Positions 43,628 to 54,905 of a DNA stretch of 64,000 nt are shown here, piece by piece. Within the stretch, counting starts at the first letter, position 1, and every line of letters starts with the position of its first letter. Under the pieces are notes generated by a model, which worked only from the letters and a program-made list of their open reading frames with translations, searched no databases and was not told the DNA's origin. The position numbers and the translations under genes are program-made. The stretch is from the NCBI GenBank assembly GCA_902516345.1, contig CABXYJ010000002.1, forward strand, positions 1 through 64,000, given 5' to 3'. The stretch comes from an uncultured Pelagibacteraceae bacterium (GTDB lineage: Bacteria > Pseudomonadota > Alphaproteobacteria > Pelagibacterales > Pelagibacteraceae).

Positions 43628-45238
43628 TTAATAAATAACTTTAAAAAAATAGACTTCTTTATAATTTTTATTAGCTAAATTCTGATTTCCAATAGGAGCC
43701 TTGCCATACCAGCCAATATAATATTCTAAATCACCTAAAAATTTTTTTTGTGGTTTAGTAATCTTATGACTGATAGCCTCATAAGAATTATTTCTAAAAT
43801 CATTAGCATAAATTCTATTAAAATTTTTTGTGATATTGAACATTATTGCAAGAATCAATATATATTTAGCTAAAAATTTAAATCTTATAAATTTTTTTTT
43901 TGATTTGTAAAATAGTAAAAATAGTATCATTAAAGATATAAATATATGGTGGTTCATTCTTAGAACTGGATTCTTAATAAAATAAATTAGTAAAGAAAAC
44001 ACAACAATTAATACGAATGAAATTTTTAAAATATCAAATTTCACGTTTATTTTTTCACCTCCTTTAAATATAAAGTAGGAGATAAAAGTAATAAATGTTA
44101 ATGTAAAAAAATACTCTAAGATTTCAATTTTTCCTCTTTCTAACCATGTCATAAACCAATTAAAATTTTTAATATATTCAACTTCACTAAGATCTCCTTT
44201 GTATGATGTCCAAGATTTGTTAAATACCTCGTTATAAAAAGTAAATTCAACTGAACCTGCATAGTTTGACCATGGTAAAAATTCTAAACATGTGAATTCG
44301 AATGGAAATATCAAACATCCAGAGCTAGATAAATTTTTAATTAAAAAAATTGATATTGGTATAAATATAAAAATGTAATTTTGTCTGAGATTAATTTTTT
44401 CTTGTTGTTTAAAAAAGATTAAAATCGGTAAAATTAAAATTGGAACATAAATAATTTTAATAGAAATTATCGTTATCGATATTAAAAACAAAATTATAAA
44501 ATTATTTGATATTTCATTACTTTTTTTATTGATAAAAAAAAATTTCAAATAACAATAAATTAAGAAACAGAATAATAAGATGGCTGGTTTATCTATTCCG
44601 AATTCTTTTATTCTGGAATATTTAATTACTATAAACAATATTATTGAAAATAAAAATTTCTTAAAAAAATTGTTTATTTTGTTATCAAAAAATAATTCAT
44701 TTATAAAAGTTGATAATATTAAAAGTAACAACAAACCATTTAAAATATGAATATCTGTTAATCGTGAATGATCAAAATTGAAAAAAGAATGTCCAGTTAA
44801 CCAGATTGGTGAAGTACCATATAGTGGGTGGAGGAAACTATTACCCAATATGGTATTAAGTTCGTCAGAATTAGTTATAAATCCGTAATGATAATGATCT
44901 ATATCGTCTGAAAAACCACTTCCATATATATTTAACAAAACTAAAGAAAATAAAGGTATGAACAATTTATAATTAAATTTAATATTTTCAAAAAAAATAT
45001 CTTTATTATAAATAAAAAAAAGGATTAGAAATGATAAATTTAACAAAATAAACAAATTATTTAATGGAATAAATAAATTTATAAATGGAGATATGATTAG
45101 AGTTACAATTAAACCAATCAGACAAATTTCAAAGAAATTATAATTGGTCTTAGTTTTAAGTAGTTTCTTTAAAAAAATTAATCCATGAGAGTAAAAAATT
45201 AATAAAAATAAAAAACTATGTAAAAAGATGTTAGTCAT
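43628..45238 (-). CDS. Polytopic membrane protein, possible GT-C glycosyltransferase
   Basis: A 536-residue protein with about 12 hydrophobic helices. An acidic loop (SGFSDDIDHYHYGF) after the early helices and WLTGHSFFNFDHSR are reminiscent of catalytic loops in lipid-linked sugar transferases. I cannot assign a family. The neighbouring polyprenyl-phosphate-type GT2 makes a partner role in glycan assembly plausible. It is convergent with the phosphorylase gene, 8 nt apart. Confidence 0.6.
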   Translation of the reverse strand: MTNIFLHSFLFLLIFYSHGLIFLKKLLKTKTNYNFFEICLIGLIVTLIISPFINLFIPLNNLFILLNLSFLILFFIYNKDIFFENIKFNYKLFIPLFSLVLLNIYGSGFSDDIDHYHYGFITNSDELNTILGNSFLHPLYGTSPIWLTGHSFFNFDHSRLTDIHILNGLLLLLILSTFINELFFDNKINNFFKKFLFSIILFIVIKYSRIKEFGIDKPAILLFCFLIYCYLKFFFINKKSNEISNNFIILFLISITIISIKIIYVPILILPILIFFKQQEKINLRQNYIFIFIPISIFLIKNLSSSGCLIFPFEFTCLEFLPWSNYAGSVEFTFYNEVFNKSWTSYKGDLSEVEYIKNFNWFMTWLERGKIEILEYFFTLTFITFISYFIFKGGEKINVKFDILKISFVLIVVFSLLIYFIKNPVLRMNHHIFISLMILFLLFYKSKKKFIRFKFLAKYILILAIMFNITKNFNRIYANDFRNNSYEAISHKITKPQKKFLGDLEYYIGWYGKAPIGNQNLANKNYKEVYFFKVIY

Positions 45239-45271
45239 TAATTAATCTTTTATTAATAAAAAAAATTAAGA

Positions 45272-45952
45272 TCAAATTACCTTGCCAAACAAAAGTAAAT
45301 TTGATTTAAAAAATAAAAAATCTATTTTTTTTACTTCAAAATTAGAGTGATTTAATTTTTCCATAATTCTTTGTAAATCATTATTGGATAATAAATTAAG
45401 ATTTTCTTCTTTTGATAAAAAATGCATTCCTAAAATTGACAAAATTTTTCTATGAATTTTTTTTGGTAACCAATGAAAGAAAGGTAATTTTGTATGAAAA
45501 TCTAAAGGGTGATATCTGTTAGGAGTTATTATTATGAAATATTTTTTACTTAATTTTAAAATATTTTTACACATTTTAGTCTGATTTTCTAAATTGCCTA
45601 CATGCTCAATAGTGGCATTTGAAATAACTAAATCAGATTTGTAATCTTCTATTTCAGAAACAGTATAATCTTCAGTAATTGATTTTTTTACTTTAACAGA
45701 GAAAAAATCAGAATTAATAGATTGATCTGAAATAGATTTATATTTTTTATAATTTCCCAAATTTTTAACAATATAATTACTTGATTTATTTTTTTCATCT
45801 TCAGTTGAGCCTACATCTAATACATCATCTATATCTTTGTTTTTTAAGAATTCTTTAATTAAAATTAACATTTTTTCTCTTTTTTTTTGGATTACTTGAT
45901 CAATAAAAGAATAATGAGCCTGAGAATATGTTTTTTCTAAATTATCTTTCAC
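45272..45952 (-). CDS. Class I SAM-dependent methyltransferase (glycan cluster)
   Basis: A 226-residue protein. DVLDVGSTEDEKN forms the SAM loop, an atypical version lacking the usual GxGxG run. DLVISNATIEHVGN and FIIITPNRYHPLDFHTKLPFFHWLP follow the pattern of methyltransferases in surface-glycan loci. It starts 6 nt after the GT2 gene and is part of a three-gene minus-strand unit. Confidence 0.72.
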   Translation of the reverse strand: MKDNLEKTYSQAHYSFIDQVIQKKREKMLILIKEFLKNKDIDDVLDVGSTEDEKNKSSNYIVKNLGNYKKYKSISDQSINSDFFSVKVKKSITEDYTVSEIEDYKSDLVISNATIEHVGNLENQTKMCKNILKLSKKYFIIITPNRYHPLDFHTKLPFFHWLPKKIHRKILSILGMHFLSKEENLNLLSNNDLQRIMEKLNHSNFEVKKIDFLFFKSNLLLFGKVI

Positions 45953-45958
45953 TATTTT

Positions 45959-46648
45959 TTAACCGAAAAGATTATATTTAATTATACATCTTATTGCACT
46001 AAATCCATCTTTCCAGGTAATTTTTTTTCCATCAACATATTTTCTACCAAAATATGAAATTCCTACCTCATAAATTAGAAGATTTTTTTTAGAAATCTTT
46101 GCTGTTACTTCTGGTTCAAAACCAAATCTATTTTCTTTAAGATCTATATTTTTTAATATTTCACTTTTAAAAGCTTTATAACCAACTTCCATATCTGTAA
46201 GATTTAAGTTTGTGAAAATATTTGAAAAAAGTGTTAAAAATTTATTACCTAAAGTGTGCCAAAAATATAGCACTCTTTTTTTATCAGATCCAATAAATCT
46301 TGAGCCATATACCACATCTGCTACCCTCGATTTTAATGGTTCCAAAATTTTATAGTAATCATTTGGGTCATACTCTAAATCAGCATCTTGAATCAAAATA
46401 AATTCACCAGTTGCAGTTTCAATCCCTTTCCTTATCGAGTATCCCTTGCCACTATTTATTTCATTGTTTATAACTTTATGAACTTTATTTTTTAACTTGG
46501 TTTCAATTATATTTTTTGATGAATCATTTGAATTATCATCAATAATAATTATCTCTAAATCTAAATCTTTTAATTCTAAAATCTTATTTACAATTTTTTC
46601 AATTGTTTTTTCTTCATTATAACAAGGAATAATTACGCTTATTTTCAT
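45959..46648 (-). CDS. Glycosyltransferase family 2 (dolichyl-phosphate-mannose-synthase-like)
   Basis: A 229-residue GT-A enzyme: ISVIIPCYNEEKTIEKIVNKI, IIIDDNSNDSS, NSGKGYSIRKGIETATGEFILIQDADLEYDPNDY (DxD), and ADVVYGSRFIG. It probably loads a sugar onto a polyprenyl phosphate. It is first in the unit with the methyltransferase and the GT-C-like protein. The 185 nt upstream hold no gene. Confidence 0.88.
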   Translation of the reverse strand: MKISVIIPCYNEEKTIEKIVNKILELKDLDLEIIIIDDNSNDSSKNIIETKLKNKVHKVINNEINSGKGYSIRKGIETATGEFILIQDADLEYDPNDYYKILEPLKSRVADVVYGSRFIGSDKKRVLYFWHTLGNKFLTLFSNIFTNLNLTDMEVGYKAFKSEILKNIDLKENRFGFEPEVTAKISKKNLLIYEVGISYFGRKYVDGKKITWKDGFSAIRCIIKYNLFG

Positions 46649-46833
46649 TAAGTTAATATTATGTATTTAAAAAAACTTATTTCTTTTAAATTAAATTAAC
46701 GAATTTTAATAGTAAAATTATAAATGAAAACAATATTAATATCTTGTGGTGGTTATTTATCCATTTTACTTTCTTAATTTCTGCTTGAAAACATAAAGAA
46801 ATAAAATCATTAAAATGTTATAAAAGATTTAAA

Positions 46834-47241
46834 TTATATTCTTTGACTTAAAGCAAAAATAAGATGTTTGTATTCAAGTTCACAATCTTTGTAACCTCTT
46901 TTTACGATATTTAGATAACGATCTGAGGGATATCTAAATGTTGTTTTATTAGTCATAGTATAAGTCATGACTTTTTTTTTACCGTAAAAAAAATAATATT
47001 TCTTATATAAAGTAGGGAAATCTTCGTAAATATCTAATTTTTTTTCATCATTTTTTGATATTTCAAATAAGGCGCCCGGGACAATTGAATCTTTTTTTTT
47101 TTCTATATCGGCAGCTCTAAATCTACTACGAAATGTAAGTCGAAAATTTTTTAAATTTATTTTCTTGATAAAGATACTGTCTTTACATCTTCTTTTCATT
47201 TGAATATGATTTAGATTACTGCCGTAAGCAAAATAAAGCAT
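46834..47241 (-). CDS. Gamma-glutamylcyclotransferase-like (AIG2/GGCT fold) protein
   Basis: A 135-residue protein with the signature LYFAYGSNLNHIQM and the catalytic Glu in LDIYEDFPTLYKKYY. Family members release 5-oxoproline from gamma-glutamyl amines. The exact substrate is open. It abuts the cinA-like gene upstream. Confidence 0.87.
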   Translation of the reverse strand: MLYFAYGSNLNHIQMKRRCKDSIFIKKINLKNFRLTFRSRFRAADIEKKKDSIVPGALFEISKNDEKKLDIYEDFPTLYKKYYFFYGKKKVMTYTMTNKTTFRYPSDRYLNIVKRGYKDCELEYKHLIFALSQRI

Positions 47242-47991
47242 TTATCTATCAACTATTTCAATTTTTTTATTTTTAACAATTTCTAAAATTTGTGAGTTGC
47301 ATATATCAATCTTAGACTGACTTTCAGAACGAAGAACAATTGAAACACCTAATTTACCAGCGTGAAAAAAAGGATAGCTACCAATTTCGACATCATCATT
47401 TTGATTTTGAACTTTGCTTATAGAGTTCGCAATTTCACTCTCTACTGTTCTTAAACTAATTGTATGACTTATAATGGGTTCACCTCCAATAATTTTATTT
47501 TTTAAACCGCCCAACATCGACTTTAAAATTGATGGTACGCCAGGTAAACAAAATACATTTTCAACACTAAACCCAGGTGCTCCGCTAGTAGGGTTAAGAA
47601 TTAAATTTGCATTCTTGGGCATCCAAATCATTTTTTGTCTACCCTCATTGAATTCACCAGGTTTATAATAAGACTCTAAAATTTTAAACCCTTCTTTATG
47701 AATTTCATATTTTAAATTAAATGCCTCAGCAACTGATTGGGCTGTAATATCATCATGTGTAGGTCCTATTCCACCTGTTGTAAAAATATAATCATATTTT
47801 TTTCTAAGTACGTTTACAGTATCTATAATTTTCTCCTGCTCATCTGGAATTACCCTTACTTCACTTACCTTGACCCCCAATGAATTTAGCCATGTCGCTA
47901 AAGCACTAGTATTTGTATCTTGCGTTCTGCCTGAGAGAATTTCATTTCCAATTATTATAATTGCAGCATTTACTTTTGTGTTTTTTTTCAT
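47242..47991 (-). CDS. CinA-like molybdopterin-binding domain protein
   Basis: A 249-residue protein with the MoCF fold: IIIGNEILSGRTQDTNTSALA, YIFTTGGIGPTHDDITAQSVAEAF and NPTSGAPGFSVENVFCLPGVP. It corresponds to the N-terminal domain of CinA (competence/damage-inducible protein, nucleotide pyrophosphatase activity). The C-terminal NMN-deamidase domain is absent. It is divergent from sfsA. Confidence 0.9.
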   Translation of the reverse strand: MKKNTKVNAAIIIIGNEILSGRTQDTNTSALATWLNSLGVKVSEVRVIPDEQEKIIDTVNVLRKKYDYIFTTGGIGPTHDDITAQSVAEAFNLKYEIHKEGFKILESYYKPGEFNEGRQKMIWMPKNANLILNPTSGAPGFSVENVFCLPGVPSILKSMLGGLKNKIIGGEPIISHTISLRTVESEIANSISKVQNQNDDVEIGSYPFFHAGKLGVSIVLRSESQSKIDICNSQILEIVKNKKIEIVDR

Positions 47992-48011
47992 TTTAAATGT
48001 ATAATTTAGTT

Positions 48012-48710
48012 ATGGAATTTACCAAGTCTTTAATAAAAGGCAAATTAATCAAGAGATATAAACGTTTTTTTGTTGATGTGAATATAAAAAAAAAAATTAT
48101 TACAGCGCACTGTCCTAATACTGGTTCTATGAAAGGCCTTCTTGATAAAGATAACGAGGTCTATTTACTTAAAAATGATAATCCAAAAAGAAAATTGAAA
48201 TATGGCCTCGAAATAATAAAAGCACGAAAAAATTTAGTAGGTGTAAATACGCATCTTGCTAATAAAATTATTAATCACGGATTACAAAATAATCTAATAA
48301 AAGAACTCAAGAATAATGATACAATAAAATCCGAGGTTTTTTTTAATAAAGAAACAAGATTTGATTTTTTGATTGAAAAAAACAACAAAAAAAGTTTTGT
48401 AGAAGTAAAAAATGTTACCCTTTTTAGAGAAGAAAATACTGCAGAATTTCCTGATGCTGTAACTACCAGGGGCTCAAAACATCTGCTTGCACTTATTGAT
48501 GCCACAAAAAAAGGTTATAAATCGTACTTAATTTTTTTGGTACAAATTCAAAATATGGAAGAATTCAAAATAGCTAAAGATATAGATAATAAATATTATC
48601 AAAATTACCAATTAGCAAAAAAAGCGGGTGTTATTTTTTTAGCTTATAGATGTAAAATAAATACAAAAGAAATTATAATCGATAAAAAACTTAAAATAAT
48701 TAATGAGTGA
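48012..48710 (+). CDS. sfsA: SfsA family protein (sugar fermentation stimulation homolog)
   Basis: A 232-residue protein: LIKGKLIKRYKRFFVDV, ITAHCPNTGSMKGLL, RFDFLIEKNNKKSFVEVKNVTL and FPDAVTTRGSKHLLALIDA. The family has an OB-like domain and a nuclease-like core of uncertain function. The ORF track starts 5 codons earlier; the ATG at 48012 (MEFTKSLIKGKL) fits the family better. It overlaps map by 8 nt. Confidence 0.9.
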   Translation: MEFTKSLIKGKLIKRYKRFFVDVNIKKKIITAHCPNTGSMKGLLDKDNEVYLLKNDNPKRKLKYGLEIIKARKNLVGVNTHLANKIINHGLQNNLIKELKNNDTIKSEVFFNKETRFDFLIEKNNKKSFVEVKNVTLFREENTAEFPDAVTTRGSKHLLALIDATKKGYKSYLIFLVQIQNMEEFKIAKDIDNKYYQNYQLAKKAGVIFLAYRCKINTKEIIIDKKLKIINE

Positions 48711-49476
48711 TTATTTAGAAAAATTTGAAAAAATGAAGCTAGCCGGAAATCTTGCGGCTAAAACTCTAGATATGCTAACAGACAATATTAAAGAAGGAAT
48801 ATCAACAGCTTATATAGATAAACTTGGTTATGAATTTATAAGAGATAATGGAGGATATTCAGCACCATTATACTATAGGGGTTTTAATAAATCTTTATGT
48901 ACATCTCTTAATCATGTTGTTTGTCATGGTATACCGTCAGAAAGTAAAATTTTAGAAGATGGAGATGCGTTAAATGTTGATGTTACTGCAATAGTAGATA
49001 ATCATTATGGCGACACTAGTAGAATGTTTTGTATAGGGGAAACATCTGTAAAATTTAACAATTTGATAAATGTAACTTACGACTCAATGATGAAGGCAAT
49101 AAAAATCTTAAAACCAGGAATTAAAATAGGAGACATTGGATTCGAAATACAATCTCATGTAGAAAAAAAAGGTTTCTCTGTTGTTAGAGATTTCTGTGGA
49201 CACGGAATAGGTACATCTTTCCACGAGCCACCTAATATTTTGCACTATGGCAAGAAAGGTACTGGTATTGAAATCAAACCTGGTATGACATTCACTATCG
49301 AACCAATGATTAATGCTGGTAAATTTGATACAAAAACACTTAATGATGGATGGACAGCTGTGACTAAGGATAAATCTTTATCAGCACAATTTGAACATAC
49401 GGTAGGTATAACTGAAAATGGTTATGAAATATTTACAGAATCTGCTAAAAGTTTTACAAAGCCTCCATACTTATAA
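48703..49476 (+). CDS. map: Methionine aminopeptidase type I
   Basis: Removes N-terminal methionine from nascent proteins. All metal ligands are in place: NVDVTAIVDNHYGDTSRMF, GHGIGTSFHEPPNI, FTIEPMIN and QFEHTVGITENG. LNHVVCHGIP is the usual substrate-binding region. At 257 residues it is standard. It overlaps sfsA and precedes purB by 3 nt. Confidence 0.97.
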   Translation: MSDYLEKFEKMKLAGNLAAKTLDMLTDNIKEGISTAYIDKLGYEFIRDNGGYSAPLYYRGFNKSLCTSLNHVVCHGIPSESKILEDGDALNVDVTAIVDNHYGDTSRMFCIGETSVKFNNLINVTYDSMMKAIKILKPGIKIGDIGFEIQSHVEKKGFSVVRDFCGHGIGTSFHEPPNILHYGKKGTGIEIKPGMTFTIEPMINAGKFDTKTLNDGWTAVTKDKSLSAQFEHTVGITENGYEIFTESAKSFTKPPYL

Positions 49477-49479
49477 TTA

Positions 49480-50772
49480 ATGATAAAAAGATACTCTAGA
49501 AAAGAACTCACTGATATATGGTCAGAGGAGAATAAGTACAAAATTTGGCTTGATGTCGAAATAGCTGCTGCTCAAGCAATGGAAAAGCTTGGACAAATAC
49601 CGAAGGGTGTTTCTTCAATTGTAAAAAAAAAGGGTAAAATAAATGTTAAGAGAATTCACCAAATTGAAAGCCAAGTGAAGCACGATGTAATTGCTTTTCT
49701 AACATCTATAACAGAAAAAGTTGGGCTAAAAGCAAGATATCTTCATCAAGGTATGACTTCATCTGATGTTTTAGATACAACTTTCAATATTCAATTAGTT
49801 CAGTCTGGAAAAATTCTAATCAAAGACTTAGATCAAATACTTAAAGTTCTTAAAAGACAAGCAAAAAAATATAAATTTGCTCCTTGCATGGGTAGAAGCC
49901 ACGGTATTCATGCTGAACCAATTACTTTTGGTTTAAAATTAGCTTCTTTTTATGAGGAATTTAAAAGAAATAGAAAAAGATTAGTAAATGCGATTGATGA
50001 AGTAGCTACATGTGCAATCTCAGGTGCCGTTGGAACTTTTGCAAATATTAATCCAAATGTAGAAAAACATGTTGCAAAGAAACTAGGTTTAAAAGTTGAA
50101 CCCATATCGACACAAGTTATTCCTAGAGATCGACATGCTTTTTATTTTTCTGTTTTGGGAATTATTGCTGGATCAATAGAAAGGGTTTCTATAGAAATTA
50201 GACATTTACAGAGAACAGAAGTTTATGAATTACAAGAATACTTTTCGAAAAATCAAAAAGGTTCATCAGCAATGCCCCACAAAAAAAATCCTATTTTAAG
50301 TGAAAATCTTACTGGTCTTTCAAGAATGGTGAGAAGCACTGTCACTCCTGCCTTAGAAAATATAGCTTTATGGCATGAAAGAGACATTTCACATTCAAGT
50401 GTAGAGAGAAATATTGGACCAGATGCAAATATTACTACAGATTTTGCACTAGTAAGATTAACCAATATTTTAGACAATATGATTGTATATCCTAAAAAAA
50501 TGTTAGAAAATTTGAATTTAACTAAAGGATTAATTTTTTCACAAGAACTAATGCTGGAACTAACTAAAACTGGTTTGAGTAGAGAAAAATCCTATAAGAT
50601 GGTTCAATCTTATTCGAAAAAATGTTTTTCAGAAAACTTAGACCTATTTGATGTCATCCAGTCCGACAAATATATAATGACTAATATTTCATTAAAAAAA
50701 TTAAAGACAATCTTTAGTTATTCTAAGCATTTAAAAAATGTAAATTTAATTTTTAGAAGAGTGTTTAGATAA
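49480..50772 (+). CDS. purB: Adenylosuccinate lyase
   Basis: Catalyses two fumarate-releasing steps of purine synthesis. The fumarase/aspartase signature [29 protein letters not shown] and [15 protein letters not shown] are intact over 430 residues. It heads the purine run and shares one base with the purC start (TAATG). Confidence 0.97.
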   Translation: MIKRYSRKELTDIWSEENKYKIWLDVEIAAAQAMEKLGQIPKGVSSIVKKKGKINVKRIHQIESQVKHDVIAFLTSITEKVGLKARYLHQGMTSSDVLDTTFNIQLVQSGKILIKDLDQILKVLKRQAKKYKFAPCMGRSHGIHAEPITFGLKLASFYEEFKRNRKRLVNAIDEVATCAISGAVGTFANINPNVEKHVAKKLGLKVEPISTQVIPRDRHAFYFSVLGIIAGSIERVSIEIRHLQRTEVYELQEYFSKNQKGSSAMPHKKNPILSENLTGLSRMVRSTVTPALENIALWHERDISHSSVERNIGPDANITTDFALVRLTNILDNMIVYPKKMLENLNLTKGLIFSQELMLELTKTGLSREKSYKMVQSYSKKCFSENLDLFDVIQSDKYIMTNISLKKLKTIFSYSKHLKNVNLIFRRVFR

Positions 50773-51557
50773 TGAAAAAAGGAAAAAAACTTTATGAAGG
50801 AAAAGCTAAGATCATTTATGCTACTCAAGATAAAGGTTTGGTTATTCAATACTTTAAGGATGACGCAACAGCATTTAATAATCAAAAAAAAACAACTATA
50901 GAAGGTAAGGGAGTTTTGAATAATAGAATTTCAGAGCATATTCTCTCGAACTTGTCTCAGATTGGAATTAAAAATCATTTGGTTAAAAGACTAAATATGA
51001 GAGAACAAGTAATCAAATTAGTTGAAATTATTCCTATTGAATTCATTGTAAGAAATGTAGCAACAGGCTCAATTACCAAAAGGTTAGGTATCGAAGATGG
51101 CACGGTTCTAAAAGAACCATTAATTGAATACTGTTTAAAAGACGACAAGCTTGGAGATCCATTAGTTTCAGAGGAACATATTTATACTTTTGAATGGGCG
51201 AACAAGAAAGAAATTGAAAAAGTCAAAAAGATGATTTTAAGAATTAACGATTTTATGATTGGGATGTTTAGAGGAATCGGAATAAAACTAATTGATTTCA
51301 AACTAGAATTTGGCAGACTTAAAATTAGTGGTAAGAATGAAGTTATCCTTGCCGACGAAATAAGCCCTGATACCTGTAGATTATGGGACTCAATTACTGA
51401 TAAAAAATTAGATAAAGACAGATTTAGAAAAGATCTTGGAGATTTAATTCCTGCCTATACCGAAGTTGCAAAAAGATTGGGTATTTTACATGAGCAATCA
51501 AATGTTTCTGCTGTTAATGTAACAAAATTATCATCAGTTAAAAAAAAAGGTAAATGA
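50772..51557 (+). CDS. purC: SAICAR synthase
   Basis: Phosphoribosylaminoimidazole-succinocarboxamide synthase. The N-terminus [38 protein letters not shown] and the signature [14 protein letters not shown] are visible over 261 residues. It overlaps purS as ATGA, indicating coupled translation in the pur operon. Confidence 0.97.
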   Translation: MKKGKKLYEGKAKIIYATQDKGLVIQYFKDDATAFNNQKKTTIEGKGVLNNRISEHILSNLSQIGIKNHLVKRLNMREQVIKLVEIIPIEFIVRNVATGSITKRLGIEDGTVLKEPLIEYCLKDDKLGDPLVSEEHIYTFEWANKKEIEKVKKMILRINDFMIGMFRGIGIKLIDFKLEFGRLKISGKNEVILADEISPDTCRLWDSITDKKLDKDRFRKDLGDLIPAYTEVAKRLGILHEQSNVSAVNVTKLSSVKKKGK

Positions 51558-51796
51558 AAGTCTCTGCGATTATAACTCTGAAAAAAGATGTTTTAGATCC
51601 TCAGGGAAAAGTTATAAACCAAACATTAGATGGCATGGGATTTAAAGATATTAATGAAGTTAGACAAGGTAAATACTTTGAAATTGATGTTAAAGAAAAT
51701 GATCCAACAAAAGCTAAAAGAATAGTTGAAGATATGTGTAAAAAACTTTTAGCTAATCTTGTCATTGAAAATTATAAAATTATTGAAATACAATAA
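51554..51796 (+). CDS. purS: Phosphoribosylformylglycinamidine synthase subunit PurS
   Basis: An 80-residue bridging subunit of the three-part FGAM synthase (PurS-PurQ-PurL). The pattern [22 protein letters not shown] is diagnostic. It overlaps purC and precedes purQ by 3 nt. Confidence 0.96.
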   Translation: MKVSAIITLKKDVLDPQGKVINQTLDGMGFKDINEVRQGKYFEIDVKENDPTKAKRIVEDMCKKLLANLVIENYKIIEIQ

Positions 51797-51799
51797 TTA

Positions 51800-52483
51800 A
51801 TGAAATCGTCAGTAATAACCTTTCCTGGTTCAAATTGTGATAGAGATATGGACGTTGCTCTAAAGAAATTTGGATTTAATAATAAAATGGTTTGGCATAA
51901 TGATAATGAATTACCAAAAAGCGACTTAGTAGTTTTGCCTGGAGGTTTTTCTTATGGTGATTATTTACGTTGTGGAAGCATGGCCTCAAAATCTAAAATT
52001 ATGCAATCAGTAATAAATTTTGCAAAATCAGGTGGATTAGTATTAGGTATATGTAATGGTTTTCAAATATTAGTTGAAACAGGATTAGTTCCTGGAGTTC
52101 TATTAAGAAATAAATATTTAGAATTTATTTGTAAAAATGTATTTGTTAAATTAGATAATAAAGATAACCCTTATTTTAAGAATATAGATAAAGATATTTT
52201 CGAATTACACATAGCTCATAATGAAGGTAATTATTTTTGTACAGACGATCAACTTAAAGAAATTAAAGATAATAACCAAGTTGCAATTTATTATAGTAAC
52301 AACAAAGGTCAAATAGATGAAATTTCAAACCCAAATGGATCAATTAAAAATATTGCTGGTATTTTTAATAAAGAGAAAAATGTTCTCGGTATGATGCCTC
52401 ACCCCGAAAGAATGATTGATCAATCCTTATCAGGTGAGGATGGATCGATATTTTTTAAAAATTTAATTAAAAATATAAAATAA
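51800..52483 (+). CDS. purQ: Phosphoribosylformylglycinamidine synthase subunit PurQ (glutaminase)
   Basis: A 227-residue class I glutamine amidotransferase that supplies ammonia to PurL. The nucleophile Cys is in [10 protein letters not shown], the oxyanion region is [16 protein letters not shown], and the His-Glu pair is in PHPERMID. It shares one base with the purL start. Confidence 0.97.
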   Translation: MKSSVITFPGSNCDRDMDVALKKFGFNNKMVWHNDNELPKSDLVVLPGGFSYGDYLRCGSMASKSKIMQSVINFAKSGGLVLGICNGFQILVETGLVPGVLLRNKYLEFICKNVFVKLDNKDNPYFKNIDKDIFELHIAHNEGNYFCTDDQLKEIKDNNQVAIYYSNNKGQIDEISNPNGSIKNIAGIFNKEKNVLGMMPHPERMIDQSLSGEDGSIFFKNLIKNIK

Positions 52484-54675
52484 TGTTGGTAAATGAAAAA
52501 ATAGCTATTGAACATGGTCTTAAGACTGATGAATACAAAAAAATTTGTGAACTATTAAAAAGAACACCAAATTTTACAGAGCTTGGAATATTTTCAGCTA
52601 TGTGGAATGAACATTGTTCCTATAAATCATCAAGACTTCATTTAAAAAAATTACCTACTAAAGGTAAAAAAGTCATTCAAGGACCAGGAGAAAATGCAGG
52701 GATTATTGATATAGAGGATGGCGATGCAATAGTATTTAAAATAGAAAGTCATAATCATCCATCTTTTATTGAGCCTTATCAAGGGGCTGCAACAGGTGTT
52801 GGTGGAATAATGCGAGACGTATTCACGATGGGTGCAAGACCTATTGCAAACTTAAATTCAATACATTTTGGATCGACACAACATAAAAAAACAAAAAATT
52901 TATTGAGAGGTGTCGTTCAAGGTATTGGGGGTTATGGTAATTGTATGGGAGTTCCAACGATAGCAGGACAAACATCTTTTGATAGATCGTATAATGGAAA
53001 TATTTTAGTTAATGCTATGACATTGGGTTTAGTTAAAAAAGACAAGATCTTTTACTCTAAAGCTGCAGGTTTAAATAAGCCAGTCATATATGTTGGATCA
53101 AAAACTGGAAGAGACGGAATACATGGAGCAAGTATGGCATCTGCGAGTTTTGATGAAAAAATAGAGGAGAAAAAACCAACAGTGCAAGTAGGTGATCCTT
53201 TTACGGAAAAGCTTCTTTTAGAGGCCTGCTTAGAATTAATGGCAGGTGACTCGATTATTGCAATTCAAGATATGGGTGCAGCTGGTCTTACTTCCTCTAG
53301 TATTGAAATGGCATCAAAAGGAAATTTAGGTATTGAAATTAATTTAGATAAAGTTCCTTGCCGTGAAACAAAAATGACTCCTTATGAAATTATGTTATCT
53401 GAAAGTCAAGAAAGAATGTTAATTATTTTGGAAAACGGTAAAGAAGATTTGGCCAAAAAAATATTTGATAAGTGGAATCTTGATTTTGCTGTAATTGGTA
53501 AGACAACAAATACAAAAAATATTGAATTATACTTTGAAAATAAAGTAGTAGCAAATATTCCAGTCAATACTTTAGTTGAAAATTCTCCTATGTATGATCG
53601 AAAGTGGAAAAAGTCCAAATTACCAAAAAAAAATAAGATTAAAAAAGAAATTTATAATGAAATAAAAATAAAAGATGTTTTAAAAAAGATTTTATCTAAC
53701 CCAAATGTTTGTAGCAAGGAGTGGATTTGGCAGCAATATGATCATACTGTCATGGGCGATACTATTCAAAAACCTGGTGGCGATGCTGGAGTAGTAAGAG
53801 TACATGGTACAAATAAAGCAGTCGCTGCATCTGTAGACTCTTCTGCAGTTTATTGTTGGGCTCATCCGTTGACAGGAGGTAAACAAGTAGTAGTTGAGAG
53901 TTGGAGAAATTTAATTTCAGTTGGGGCAACTCCTATTGCAATAACTAACTGTCTGAACTTTGGGAGTCCAGAGAATGAGGATAACATGGGAGAATTTGTG
54001 GAATGTGTTCAAGGGATTGGTGAAGCAAGTAAATATTTAAATTTTCCAGTAGTGTCTGGTAATGTATCTTTTTATAATCAAACAAAAGAAATCGGAATTA
54101 AACCTACTCCATCTATTGGTGGAGTTGGTCTAATTAAAGATTATAAAAAAATGATCACAATGAATCTTAAAGAAGTAAATAATCTTATTTTGATTATTGG
54201 AAAAACCGAAGGTCACATTGACCAAAGTCTATTTGCTAGAACAATATTAGATGAGAGTAAAGGCCCCCCACCAGAGGTTAATTTATTTAACGAAAAAAAT
54301 AACGGTGAGTCTTTACTAAATCTAATAGATAAAGATCTCGTTAAAAGTGCTCACGATGTATCTTTGGGTGGAATTATAACTGCGATTAGTAAAATGTGTA
54401 TCAAGGGAAACAAAGGTATCAAACTAATGACACCTAAGAATTTGATAAACAAGACCGAGTATTTGTTTGCAGAGGATCAAGGAAGATACATCATAGAAAT
54501 AAACCCTGAAGATTTAAAAGAAGTTTCAAAAATTTTGAGCAAAGACTCAGTACATTACGAGGAATTAGGTGTTATTATAGATAATGAAATGATTATTAAT
54601 GAAAAGACAAAGGTTACAATTGACGAATTAAAATCATATAATAGTAATTGGTTATATAACTATATGGATTCATAA
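52483..54675 (+). CDS. purL: Phosphoribosylformylglycinamidine synthase subunit PurL
   Basis: A 730-residue small-type PurL that uses ATP and PurQ-delivered ammonia to make [52 protein letters not shown] and the duplicated AIRS-like halves are present. Overlap with purQ and bolA by single bases keeps the three genes on one message. Confidence 0.97.
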   Translation: MLVNEKIAIEHGLKTDEYKKICELLKRTPNFTELGIFSAMWNEHCSYKSSRLHLKKLPTKGKKVIQGPGENAGIIDIEDGDAIVFKIESHNHPSFIEPYQGAATGVGGIMRDVFTMGARPIANLNSIHFGSTQHKKTKNLLRGVVQGIGGYGNCMGVPTIAGQTSFDRSYNGNILVNAMTLGLVKKDKIFYSKAAGLNKPVIYVGSKTGRDGIHGASMASASFDEKIEEKKPTVQVGDPFTEKLLLEACLELMAGDSIIAIQDMGAAGLTSSSIEMASKGNLGIEINLDKVPCRETKMTPYEIMLSESQERMLIILENGKEDLAKKIFDKWNLDFAVIGKTTNTKNIELYFENKVVANIPVNTLVENSPMYDRKWKKSKLPKKNKIKKEIYNEIKIKDVLKKILSNPNVCSKEWIWQQYDHTVMGDTIQKPGGDAGVVRVHGTNKAVAASVDSSAVYCWAHPLTGGKQVVVESWRNLISVGATPIAITNCLNFGSPENEDNMGEFVECVQGIGEASKYLNFPVVSGNVSFYNQTKEIGIKPTPSIGGVGLIKDYKKMITMNLKEVNNLILIIGKTEGHIDQSLFARTILDESKGPPPEVNLFNEKNNGESLLNLIDKDLVKSAHDVSLGGIITAISKMCIKGNKGIKLMTPKNLINKTEYLFAEDQGRYIIEINPEDLKEVSKILSKDSVHYEELGVIIDNEMIINEKTKVTIDELKSYNSNWLYNYMDS

Positions 54676-54905
54676 TGGCAATGGACTTAAAAGAAATAGA
54701 AAAATTTATAAAAGAGGCAATGCCAGATGCCGCTATTGATATTCAAGATTTAGCCGGTGATGGAAACCATTATTCAGCAACAATAACTTCCTCGTTATTT
54801 GTTGGTAAGAGCAAAATCGAACAACATAAAATGGTGTATAATTCTCTTAAGGGCAGAATGGGCAATGAACTTCATGCTTTAGCAATTAAAACAAAGGAGC
54901 AGTAA
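54675..54905 (+). CDS. BolA family protein
   Basis: A 76-residue BolA-fold protein ending in HKMVYNSLKGRMGNELHALAIKTKEQ. BolA proteins pair with monothiol glutaredoxins in iron-sulfur cluster handling, and the CGFS glutaredoxin gene overlaps directly downstream. The purL-bolA-grxD order is common in alphaproteobacteria. Confidence 0.94.
   Translation: MAMDLKEIEKFIKEAMPDAAIDIQDLAGDGNHYSATITSSLFVGKSKIEQHKMVYNSLKGRMGNELHALAIKTKEQ

Noticed and set aside
46649-46833. Possible gene or RNA in the 185-nt gap upstream of the GT2 gene
   Set aside because: Only a 17-codon frame and AT-rich sequence are present. No hairpin, tRNA or conserved motif was found.
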